Notes: generated from the letters alone by a model not told the origin. A stretch of 5,832 nt of DNA from JAENVU01 sp964544295 (GCA_964544295.1 CAZJBJ010000184.1:1-5832), one strand, 5' to 3'; positions 1 through 5,832 are shown, numbered from the stretch's first letter. Made by a program: numbers and translations.

Positions 1-362
1 CACTGGCGGGCGTGATGCTCGGGCTGCTGGTGGCGGTGATCGGAATCTCGCGACTCGCATTCGAGGCCGAGCGCTCGAGACGCGCGGAGACCGCCGCTCT
101 GGAACGGGCACGCGCCTCTGGCGAGCAGGCCGCGGCGGAGCGCGACGTCGCCAATCGTCGCCTCTATCGGGGCACGCTCGCCCGCCTCGTCGCCGCCACC
201 GAACGCGGGGATGGCGTTCTCGCTGCCAGGCTTCACGACGAAGCGGTGGGGCTGGCATCGATCGTTCACGGGAAGGATGCGGTCGACACCGGGCGCTTCC
301 TCGAACTCGTCATCGACTCGCTCACGAACGCCGTCGTGACCTGGAGCCCGTACGACGAGTGA
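1..362 (+). CDS. 3' end of a membrane-anchored helical protein, function unknown (partial, starts before the window)
   Basis: The reading frame is open from the first bases of the window to a TGA at 360-362. A GTG at 12 and an ATG at 15 exist, but codons upstream of them (Leu-Ala-Gly) are also open, no ribosome binding site can be judged, and the frame enters directly into a hydrophobic segment, so I treat this as the C-terminal part of a longer protein. What is visible is one transmembrane helix (about the first 20 residues, rich in Leu, Val, Ile and Gly), then about 40 residues of Ala/Arg/Glu-rich helix that could form a coiled coil, then a segment containing NRRLYRGTLARL and GDGVLAARLHDEA, and a tail ending SPYDE. 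The order 'membrane helix, charged Ala/Glu/Arg helix, LYR..LA...A...GD...A..LHDEA' resembles the juxtamembrane region of some bacterial Ser/Thr kinases with WD40 or TPR repeats. That is recalled resemblance only, and no kinase or repeat domain is in view. The LHDE motif also recalls the H-box of HisKA_3 kinases, but no ATPase domain follows. It is convergent with the ABC permease gene. Confidence 0.6.
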   Translation, partial: LAGVMLGLLVAVIGISRLAFEAERSRRAETAALERARASGEQAAAERDVANRRLYRGTLARLVAATERGDGVLAARLHDEAVGLASIVHGKDAVDTGRFLELVIDSLTNAVVTWSPYDE

Positions 363-365
363 CCG

Positions 366-2939
366 CTACTCGGTGGAGATGGCGTCGAGGACGTCGAAGC
401 GGGCGGCGCGCCGGGCCGGGTAGGCGGCGGTGACCACGCCGGCGATCGCGGCCACGATCACGACTGTGACCAACTGACCGACCGGCACGACGAAGTCGGT
501 GAAGCCCTGGTCTCGCAGCGCCCGGACCATCGCCCACCCGAAGAAGATGCCGAGCGACACGCCGAGCAGCGCGCCGAAGACGGCCACGATGATCGACTCC
601 CACCGCACTGCCGTACGGACCTGACGGCGCGTCATCCCGACGGCGCGAAGCAGCCCGATCTCGCGGGTGCGCTCGACGATGGAGAGCATCAACGTGTTCA
701 TGATGCCCAGGAGGGCGATGACGATCGCCAGGAAGAGCAGGGCGAAGATGAGCCCGAGGAGCTGGTCGATCTGGCTCTCGAACTGTTCCTTCAGCCCGCT
801 CTGGTCCTTCAGCTCGGTCCCGGGGAACTCCTTCAGGACCTTCTCGATCGCGGGCGTCACCTCCTTGGCCTTCACCCCCGGCTCGAGACTGATGTACAGC
901 TGGTTGTCGGCGATTTCGGTGAAGCGCTTGTCGAACGCGGCCAACGACAGGAAGTAGTCGGACAGGCCTTCGCGCTGGCCGAAGCCGTACACCGCGCCGA
1001 TCGTCATCTTCTGGTTGCCGCCGACCGGGAACTTGGTGGGGATCTCCTGGCCGAGTTGCCAACCGTTGTCGTCGAAGACCTTCTTCGACACCGCGATCTG
1101 GTTCGGACCGAGCTTGGTGATGTCGCCCTGCCGGGGGTCGATGTCGAAGATCCGGTCGAGCGTGGCCGGGTCCGACGCGACGAGGAACGACCCCTTGCCG
1201 TCGGCCTCGAACGGACCGAAGCGGAGCGGACTGGCCAGTTCGACGCCCGGGACCTGGGCCACGGCTTCGCCGACGGCGGGGCTGAAACTCGAGCCGGGCC
1301 CGGTGCCGGACAAGACCACGAGATCGGCCTTGAACGCGCGATCGATCTGGCCGCTGAGCGACGCCTTGATCGATCCCGCGAAGATGAAGATCAGCCCGAC
1401 GAGCGCCACCCCGATCATCAGGGCGGCGGCGGTCGACGCGGTGCGGCGCGGGTTGCGCACGGCGTTCTCCCGGGCGAGCGTGCCCGGCATCCCGCGGAGA
1501 CGGGGCAGCGGCGCGCCCAGCACTCGCCCGACCGGACGGGCGATGACCGGGGCGAGGATCGAGACGCCGATGAACGTGCCGACCACGCCGGCACCCACCG
1601 CCGAGACGCCGCCGCCGGCGAAGAGTCCGACCACGAGGACACCGATACCCACGACGAGCACGCCGAGACCGATCAGCGTGCGCCGACCCAGCTGACGCGA
1701 CTCCGTCGCCGAGGCGCGCAACGCCTCCATGGGTGCGATGCGCGCGGCCCGCCGGGCCGGGAGGATCGCGGCGGCGAAGGTCACGACCACCCCCAGTACC
1801 AGGGCGATCACGATCGTGGCCGGCTTCACCACGAGATCCGTCGACGGCACGTCGAGCCCCAGCGCGCCGAGCAACGCCCGCAGCCCGAGCGCGAGCGCGA
1901 TCCCCAACCCGACGCCGAGAATCGACGAGAACAGGCCCACGAGGGCGGCCTCGGCTAGCACCGAACTGCGCACCTGACGGCCCGCGGCGCCGAGCGCCCG
2001 CAACAGCGCCAGTTCGCGCGTGCGCTGGGTGATGACGATCGAGAACGTGTTCACGATGATGAACGACCCGACGAACAGGGCGATGCCCGCGAAGATCAGG
2101 AGGAACGTGGTGAAGAAGCTCAGGTTCTTCTGAATCTGACTCTGACGTTCCTTGATCAGCTTGTCGCCGGTGATGACCTGAACGTCCTTGTCGGTGATCA
2201 CCTTGCCGATGCGCGACACGAGTTCGCCCTGTGAGATGCCCGGGTCCGACGTGGCCAACACGCCGTCGAGTTCGCCCGGCGTGCCGTTGACGCGCTGGGT
2301 CTCGGCCAGGGTGAACAACGCGATCGTCGCGCCGAGGGGCCGATCGGCATCACCGAACTTGGTGACGCCGACGACGGTGAACTCGTCGCGGGGAAGCTTC
2401 TCGCTCGTGAACAGGATCGTGACCGTGTCGCCGATCCGGAACCCGGCCTCCTTCGCGGTGCCGAGGTCCATGACGACCTCGTTCGGTGCGGTCGGCGCGC
2501 GCGACGTCTCACCCCGGTAGGGCACGAGTGTGTACGGATTCAGGGCTTTGACGGTCTGCCAGTTGAACCCGAACGCCGGGCTGCCGTTGCCGGGATCCCC
2601 GATGGGTTCACCCTTGCGGTCCAGGTACTGGGCCCGCTGGACCTGGAGTTGGCCCTCGGCCGCCCGGACGCCGTCGACGCCCTGCACCTGGGGTACGAGC
2701 GCGTCGGAGATGCGCTCCCGTTGGGCCGGACCGAAATCCGACTCGAGCACGTTGGTGCTGCGCACGTAGGCATCGGTGCCGTCGTAGACGCTGGCAAACA
2801 GTTCGTCGAAGGACTTACGCACCGTGTCGGTGAACACGAGCGTGCCGGAGACGAACGCGACGCCGAGGACGACCGAGATCGCGGTGAGGAGGAACCGCAA
2901 CTTGTGCGCGGCGAGACCGCGCCAGGTGACCTTCCACAT
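366..2939 (-). CDS. ABC transporter permease, FtsX/MacB-type, duplicated FtsX domains (857 aa)
   Basis: This is the membrane subunit of an ABC exporter or mechanotransmission complex of the MacB/FtsX (type VII) superfamily. I chose the ATG at 2937-2939 (MWKVTWRGLAAHKLRFLLT) because it begins the typical N-terminal amphipathic stretch and first membrane helix and lies one base past the ATPase stop. The frame is open 39 codons further upstream, but those lie inside the ATPase gene. I count about ten membrane helices: near residues 16-36, 273-300, 328-356, 373-394, 422-441, 447-466, 503-523, 727-752, 782-806 and 820-840. A large extracellular domain of the MacB periplasmic-core type spans about 37-272, and a second one about 524-726. 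Two FtsX domains carry the family motifs: TRELALLRALGA (307-318) with PARRAARIAPMEALR (395-409), and TREIGLLRAVGM (758-769) with PARRAARFDVLDAI (841-854). Length and ten-helix layout fit the long actinobacterial permeases, where one chain holds two permease halves. The substrate cannot be told from sequence; without an outer membrane, a lipoprotein, peptide or lipid cargo or a cell-wall role is possible. The gene ends with TAG at 366-368. Confidence 0.95.
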   Translation of the reverse strand: MWKVTWRGLAAHKLRFLLTAISVVLGVAFVSGTLVFTDTVRKSFDELFASVYDGTDAYVRSTNVLESDFGPAQRERISDALVPQVQGVDGVRAAEGQLQVQRAQYLDRKGEPIGDPGNGSPAFGFNWQTVKALNPYTLVPYRGETSRAPTAPNEVVMDLGTAKEAGFRIGDTVTILFTSEKLPRDEFTVVGVTKFGDADRPLGATIALFTLAETQRVNGTPGELDGVLATSDPGISQGELVSRIGKVITDKDVQVITGDKLIKERQSQIQKNLSFFTTFLLIFAGIALFVGSFIIVNTFSIVITQRTRELALLRALGAAGRQVRSSVLAEAALVGLFSSILGVGLGIALALGLRALLGALGLDVPSTDLVVKPATIVIALVLGVVVTFAAAILPARRAARIAPMEALRASATESRQLGRRTLIGLGVLVVGIGVLVVGLFAGGGVSAVGAGVVGTFIGVSILAPVIARPVGRVLGAPLPRLRGMPGTLARENAVRNPRRTASTAAALMIGVALVGLIFIFAGSIKASLSGQIDRAFKADLVVLSGTGPGSSFSPAVGEAVAQVPGVELASPLRFGPFEADGKGSFLVASDPATLDRIFDIDPRQGDITKLGPNQIAVSKKVFDDNGWQLGQEIPTKFPVGGNQKMTIGAVYGFGQREGLSDYFLSLAAFDKRFTEIADNQLYISLEPGVKAKEVTPAIEKVLKEFPGTELKDQSGLKEQFESQIDQLLGLIFALLFLAIVIALLGIMNTLMLSIVERTREIGLLRAVGMTRRQVRTAVRWESIIVAVFGALLGVSLGIFFGWAMVRALRDQGFTDFVVPVGQLVTVVIVAAIAGVVTAAYPARRAARFDVLDAISTE

Positions 2940-2940
2940 G

Positions 2941-3690
2941 TCAGGCGCCGAACTGCTTGAGCCGATCCAGGACACCCTCGGAGGTGGGTTCGAGCATCTC
3001 GTCCACGATCTTGCCGTCGGCCAGGAACACGACGCGATCGGCATAGCTCGCCGCACTCGGGTCGTGGGTCACCATCACGATCGTCTGGCCGAGGTCGTCG
3101 ACCGCGGCGCGCATGAACGTGAGGATCTCCGCGCTCGCCCGCGAGTCGAGGTTCCCGGTCGGTTCGTCGGCGAAGATCAGATCCGGACGCGAGACCAGCG
3201 CGCGCGCCACCGCGACCCGCTGCTGCTGACCGCCGGAGAGTTCGCTCGGCCGGTGGGTGAGCCGATCACCGATCCGCAGGGTCTTGACGATGGAATCCAT
3301 CCACGCCTGATCGGGCTTCTTGCCCGCCAAGGCCATCGGCAGGGTGATGTTCTCCGCCGCGTTGAGCGTGGGGATCAGGTTGAACGATTGGAAGATGAAC
3401 CCGATCCGGTCCCGGCGGATCAGCGTGAGTTGCTTCTCGGTCGACGCGCTGATCTCGACCGGGCCGATGAAGACCTGACCGCTGGTGACCCGGTCGAGCC
3501 CGGCCAGGCAGTGCAGCAGCGTCGACTTGCCCGAGCCCGACGGGCCCATGATGGCGGTGAACTGGCGGGACGAGAAGTCCACCGAGATGTTGTCGAGCGC
3601 CCGGACTTCGGCTTCGCCCTCGCCGTAGATCTTGGACGCACCGACGGCTTTCGCGGCGATGGCGCTGGTAGCGGGCGCGGACACGGTCAT
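2941..3690 (-). CDS. ABC transporter ATP-binding protein, LolD/MacB type (249 aa)
   Basis: This is the nucleotide-binding subunit that should dimerise under the adjacent permease and power it by ATP hydrolysis on the cytoplasmic face. All core motifs are intact, numbered from the ATG at 3690: A-loop Tyr22 (SKIYG), Walker A GPSGSGKST (49-57), Q-loop Gln101 in FIFQSFNLIPTLNAAEN, signature LSGGQQQR (151-158), Walker B LIFADEPTGNLDS (171-183) with catalytic Glu176, and switch His209 in MVTHD. The sequences FQSFNLIPTL and ADEPTGNLDS are typical of the LolD/MacB/FtsE branch. A GTG at 3699 in frame could add three residues, but a GGAG at 3701-3704 (minus strand) lies 10 bases before the ATG and only one base before the GTG, so I prefer the ATG. 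The protein has full family length, with a short Ala-rich N-terminal leader of about 17 residues before the fold. The stop TGA (2941-2943) and the permease ATG are one base apart, so the two are almost certainly co-transcribed and translationally coupled. Confidence 0.97.
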   Translation of the reverse strand: MTVSAPATSAIAAKAVGASKIYGEGEAEVRALDNISVDFSSRQFTAIMGPSGSGKSTLLHCLAGLDRVTSGQVFIGPVEISASTEKQLTLIRRDRIGFIFQSFNLIPTLNAAENITLPMALAGKKPDQAWMDSIVKTLRIGDRLTHRPSELSGGQQQRVAVARALVSRPDLIFADEPTGNLDSRASAEILTFMRAAVDDLGQTIVMVTHDPSAASYADRVVFLADGKIVDEMLEPTSEGVLDRLKQFGA

Positions 3691-3700
3691 GGGACACACA

Positions 3701-3704
3701 CTCC
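3701..3704 (-). promoter_or_regulatory. Ribosome binding site of the ABC ATPase gene
   Basis: On the minus strand the bases read GGAG, followed by TGTGTGTCCC and then the ATG ending at 3688. The 10-base spacing is slightly long but acceptable, and it decides for the ATG at 3690 over the GTG at 3699. Confidence 0.55.
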
Positions 3705-3712
3705 ATGCGGAT

Positions 3713-3755
3713 CGGGGGACCCTCAGCCTAGTGACGACCCCCGCTGAAACGGGGG
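3713..3755. repeat. Three complementary blocks, CGGGGG / CCCCCG / CGGGGG, in the divergent intergenic region
   Basis: CGGGGG at 3713-3718, CCCCCG at 3738-3743 and CGGGGG at 3750-3755 are exact. The second and third form a tight hairpin with a 6-bp stem and CTGAAA loop; the first and second could pair instead across a 19-base loop. No T-run follows directly on either strand (the TTTT at 3774-3777 is about 18 bases beyond), and both neighbouring genes point away, so an intrinsic terminator is unlikely. It could be an operator for a regulator of either divergent unit, a structured 5' leader of the glycosyltransferase transcript, or chance in GC-rich DNA. Confidence 0.4.
3725..3730 (-). promoter_or_regulatory. 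Possible -10 element of the ABC transporter operon promoter
   Basis: The minus strand reads TAGGCT, which fits the loose actinobacterial TANNNT pattern. It would place transcription start near 3718 and give a leader of about 28 bases with the GGAG inside it. No convincing -35 hexamer stands at the right distance; CCCGTT at 3748-3753 is the poor candidate and overlaps the inverted repeat. A single short match in GC-rich DNA is weak evidence. Confidence 0.2.
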
Positions 3756-3829
3756 CCGACGCCAGCCGTCACATTTTCTTCCCGCCGTCTCGGGTGGCTC
3801 TCACACAACTCTTGAACACGACGGCCACG

Positions 3830-5014
3830 ATGCGCCGCATGGACACCGCGCTCGCCACTGCCGACCGTACCGAACGCCCTGCCACGGCCGCCCCCGCGAC
3901 CCTGGACATCGCACTGCCGGTCTTCAACGAAGAAGCGATCCTCACCGCCAGTGTGGCGCGACTCCACGACTACCTCAGCACGCACTTCCCACTCAGCTGG
4001 ACGATCACCATCGTCGACAACGCGTCGACCGACGCCACCGGCACCATCGCGGACGAACTGGCCCGGACCCTGCCCGACGTCCGCGTGTGTCGCCTCGCCC
4101 GCAAGGGTCGGGGCTTGGCGCTCCGGCACGCCTGGAGCACCAGTGCCAGCCCGGTGGTGGCCTACATGGACATCGACCTCTCGACGGATCTGGACGCACT
4201 CCTTCCCCTGGTGGCGCCACTCGTGTCCGATCACTCGGAGGTCGCGATCGGTTCCCGACTCTCCGCCGGCGCGCGCGTCGCGCGGGGCCCGAAGCGTGAA
4301 CTGATCTCGCGGGCGTACAACCTCGGCCTGCGAGCGTTGTTCGCGACCCAGATCCGCGACATGCAGTGCGGGTTCAAGGCGATGCGGGCCGACGTCGCCC
4401 GTGAACTCCTCGACGCCATCGAGGACGACGCCTGGTTCTTCGATACCGAACTCCTCCTGCTCGCCGAACACAACGGCGTGCGCATCCATCAGGTGCCCGT
4501 CGACTGGACCGACGACCCCGACAGCCGCGTCGACATCCGCGCCACCGCAGTGGCCGACGTGCGTGGCGCGCTGCGGGTGGCCCGCCGCTTCATCACCGGC
4601 GGCGGGCGCGTCGACCTGCACGGGTCGCATCCCCCACCCCGCGACGACTTCGGGCGGCGGCTGGTGACCTTCGGCGCGATCGGCACCGCGAGCACTATCG
4701 CGTCGCTGGTGTTGTTCCTCCTGCTGCGCCCCGGGATCGGCGCCATCGCCGCCAACCTGGTCGCGGTCAGCGCGCTGTTCGCGGCCAACACGTGGCTCAA
4801 CGCACGGTTCACGTGGCGGCGTTCCTCGCCGAGATGGCTCCCGGCGATCGGCGTGCTCGCGGCGGCGTTGCTGTTCACGACGACGGCGCTCGTCAGTGTT
4901 CATGCGGCCGGCGGCGGCATCGTCGCCGAGATGGTCGCGCTCTCGCTCACGTGGGCGCTGGCCAGCGCGGCCCGATTCCTGACCCTCGCCCACACTCACG
5001 ATCGGATCGCCTGA
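3830..5014 (+). CDS. Bifunctional family 2 glycosyltransferase / GtrA-like membrane protein (394 aa)
   Basis: The N-terminal half is a GT2 enzyme of the dolichyl/polyprenyl-phosphate sugar synthase type (DPM1/DPG-synthase-like). It should transfer a hexose from a nucleotide sugar to polyprenyl phosphate at the cytoplasmic face. Visible motifs, numbered from the ATG at 3830, are ALPVFNEE (28-35), IVDNASTDAT (61-70), KGRGLALRHAW (92-102), the metal-binding DxD as MDIDLSTD (Asp114, Asp116), GSRL (141-144), RDMQCGFKAM (176-185), WFFDTELL (202-209) and VDWTDDPDSRVDI (224-236). The C-terminal part, about 276-388, has four membrane helices (near 278-298, 303-322, 336-356 and 362-385) and fits GtrA, a small family linked to presenting or flipping lipid-linked sugars. 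In mycobacteria a related GT2 (PpgS) and a GtrA protein are separate neighbouring genes; here they are one chain, as in many actinobacteria. The start is uncertain: ATGs at 3830 and 3839 are close together without a clear ribosome binding site, while the frame stays open to 3632, inside the divergent ATPase gene. The sugar is unknown. The downstream gene overlaps by one base. Confidence 0.93.
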   Translation: MRRMDTALATADRTERPATAAPATLDIALPVFNEEAILTASVARLHDYLSTHFPLSWTITIVDNASTDATGTIADELARTLPDVRVCRLARKGRGLALRHAWSTSASPVVAYMDIDLSTDLDALLPLVAPLVSDHSEVAIGSRLSAGARVARGPKRELISRAYNLGLRALFATQIRDMQCGFKAMRADVARELLDAIEDDAWFFDTELLLLAEHNGVRIHQVPVDWTDDPDSRVDIRATAVADVRGALRVARRFITGGGRVDLHGSHPPPRDDFGRRLVTFGAIGTASTIASLVLFLLLRPGIGAIAANLVAVSALFAANTWLNARFTWRRSSPRWLPAIGVLAAALLFTTTALVSVHAAGGGIVAEMVALSLTWALASAARFLTLAHTHDRIA

Positions 5015-5832
5015 TGCAGCACGTCCTCGACCCACCGTCGACCACCGCGCTCCCCGCCGCGAGCCCGGAACCCACGACTGCACGCGCGACGCGGACCGGC
5101 CAATGGTGGCGGGGTCCTTCCGACGACCCCCGATGGGTCCGCCCGACGCTGCTGCTGCTGCTCGCGTCGACCGCGGTCCTGTACCTGTGGGGTCTGAGCG
5201 CGTCCGGGTGGGGCAACTCGTACTACGCCGCCGCGGTGCAGGCCGGGACGAAGAGCTGGAAGGCGTTCTTCTTCGGCTCGTCGGACGCGTCGAACTTCAT
5301 CACCGTCGACAAGACCCCGGCCAGCCTCTGGCCGGCGGTGGTCACCGCCCGGATCTTCGGGGTGAACTCGTGGAGCATCCTGGCCCCGCAGGCACTCGAA
5401 GGCGTCGCCGCAGTGGGCCTGCTGTACCTCACGGTGCGTCGCTGGTTCGGACCGGCCGCCGGGTTGCTCGCCGGCGCGGTGTTGGCGACCACCCCCGTCG
5501 CCACCCTCATGTTCCGCTACAACAACCCGGACGCGTTGCTGGTCCTGACCCTCGTGGCCGCGGCCTACTTCCTCACGCGGGCCATCGAGGCCGACCGGAC
5601 TCGCTGGGTCGTCCTCACCGGTGTGGCCCTCGGCGTCGCGTTCCTCGCCAAGGAACTGCAGGCGTTCCTCGTGATCCCGGGTTTCGGTCTGGCCTACCTG
5701 GTGGCGGCACCCGGTTCCTTCGGGCGACGCGTCCGCCAGGGCTTCGTGATGTTCGGTGCGATGGTGGTGAGCGCCGGTTGGTGGATCGCGATCGTCATGC
5801 TGACTCCGGCCGCCGATCGGCCCTACCTCGGC
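5014..5832 (+). CDS. GT39/ArnT-like (YkcB-type) membrane glycosyltransferase, N-terminal 273 residues (partial, runs off the window)
   Basis: This frame is open from the ATG at 5014-5016 to the last base. The ATG shares its A with the TGA of the preceding gene (TGATG), so translation is probably coupled. The product is a GT-C fold protein that should use a polyprenyl-phosphate sugar, probably made by the upstream enzyme, to glycosylate an acceptor outside the membrane. After a polar Pro/Ala/Thr-rich cytoplasmic tail (1-42) comes a first membrane helix (about 44-61), a first extracytoplasmic loop with SGWGNSYYAAAVQAGTKSW (64-82), FFFGSSDASN (85-94) and ITVDKTPASLW (96-106), then further helices near 121-141, 148-165, 174-189, 198-213, 215-232 and 244-263. 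The loop pattern 'GW.NS.YAAAVQAG..SWKAFFFGS.DA...ITVDK' and the following NSWSILAPQALEGVAAVGLLY are hallmarks I recall from the actinobacterial YkcB-like family. In ArnT the loop begins with an Asp-Glu pair; here Asn68-Ser69 stand there. Full members are usually well over 500 residues, so the C-terminal half or more is missing from view. Confidence 0.92.
   Translation, partial: MQHVLDPPSTTALPAASPEPTTARATRTGQWWRGPSDDPRWVRPTLLLLLASTAVLYLWGLSASGWGNSYYAAAVQAGTKSWKAFFFGSSDASNFITVDKTPASLWPAVVTARIFGVNSWSILAPQALEGVAAVGLLYLTVRRWFGPAAGLLAGAVLATTPVATLMFRYNNPDALLVLTLVAAAYFLTRAIEADRTRWVVLTGVALGVAFLAKELQAFLVIPGFGLAYLVAAPGSFGRRVRQGFVMFGAMVVSAGWWIAIVMLTPAADRPYLG

Larger units (their letters stand above)
3691..3829. 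other. Divergent intergenic region between the ABC operon and the glycosyltransferase genes
   Basis: These 139 bases separate two head-to-head transcription units and must hold promoters for both unless the plus-strand start is further upstream. Beyond the ribosome binding site, possible -10 and inverted repeat listed separately, there is a more AT-rich patch at about 3770-3781 (CACATTTTCTT). I find no clear -35/-10 pair and no Shine-Dalgarno sequence for the plus-strand gene. Confidence 0.6.

Noticed and set aside
205..250. LHDE motif in the left-edge protein as a histidine kinase H-box
   Set aside because: It lacks the usual Arg-Ile-Ala-Arg-Glu context and no HATPase domain follows before the stop, so a single four-residue match is not enough.
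322..1062. 246-codon minus-strand frame within the permease gene
   Set aside because: An Arg/Pro/Asp-rich alternative frame on the same strand as the permease, with no motif; it also overlaps the convergent gene.
1056..1958. 300-codon plus-strand open frame opposite the ABC permease
   Set aside because: Its product is an Arg/Asp/Gly/His-rich low-complexity chain without recognisable fold, as expected from the complement of a GC-rich gene; the minus-strand permease has full family motifs across this stretch.
2940..3056. 39-codon N-terminal extension of the permease
   Set aside because: It lies wholly inside the ATPase gene and reads as Ser/Arg/Pro-rich filler; the conserved N-terminus MWKVTWRGLAAHK begins at 2939.
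2824..3747. 307-codon plus-strand open frame opposite the ATPase gene
   Set aside because: The product lacks any domain, while the minus strand encodes a complete ATPase with all catalytic motifs.
3738..3777. Hairpin plus TTTT as an intrinsic terminator
   Set aside because: The T-run is about 18 bases beyond the stem, and no gene is transcribed into this region from either side.
3728..5083. 451-codon minus-strand open frame opposite the GT2-GtrA gene
   Set aside because: It is rich in Arg, Gly, Glu and Val without motifs and runs across two real plus-strand genes and into the intergenic region; a shadow frame caused by high GC.
1..5832. CRISPR arrays, tRNA or rRNA genes, insertion sequences or phage attachment sites
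   Set aside because: I saw no spaced direct repeats, cloverleaf sequences, terminal inverted repeats or transposase/integrase motifs; the window is filled by five ordinary-looking coding regions.

Overview
This is a GC-rich stretch (roughly two thirds G+C by eye) that reads like an actinobacterial chromosome, dense with genes and with strong G/C preference at third codon positions. The ABC exporter and the fused GT2-GtrA protein followed by a YkcB/ArnT-like GT39 protein are arrangements I know from Actinomycetota. A member of Acidimicrobiia (Ilumatobacter-like) is possible from the style of the permease, but that lineage guess is weak. I see no rRNA, tRNA, CRISPR array or insertion sequence.

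Layout: (1) positions 1-362, plus strand, hold the 3' end of a gene that begins before the window. It encodes one membrane segment, a charged Ala/Arg/Glu helix and a short C-terminal tail. (2) Positions 366-3690, minus strand, hold a two-gene ABC exporter unit: a LolD/MacB-type ATPase and an 857-residue FtsX/MacB-type permease, separated by one base. Its 3' end meets the first gene tail to tail with only 3 bases between stop codons. (3) Positions 3691-3829 are a divergent intergenic region with the ATPase ribosome binding site and a set of three complementary CGGGGG/CCCCCG blocks. (4) Positions 3830-5832, plus strand, hold a fused GT2-GtrA glycosyltransferase and, overlapping it by one base, the first 273 codons of a GT39-type membrane glycosyltransferase that runs off the window.

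How the genes work together: the two plus-strand genes fit a lipid-linked sugar pathway. The GT2 domain would load a sugar on polyprenyl phosphate at the cytoplasmic face, the GtrA domain would help present or flip it, and the GT39 protein would transfer the sugar to an acceptor outside the membrane. The ABC pair is a self-contained exporter or membrane-remodelling complex of unknown substrate. It shares only the intergenic region with the glycosylation genes, so a functional link is not shown. No gene-free stretch exceeds 300 bases. I found nothing that I can defend as a wholly new system; the best leads are the altered first-loop motif of the GT39 protein, the fused GT2-GtrA architecture, the three-block intergenic repeat, and the unusual 5'-truncated membrane protein at the left edge.
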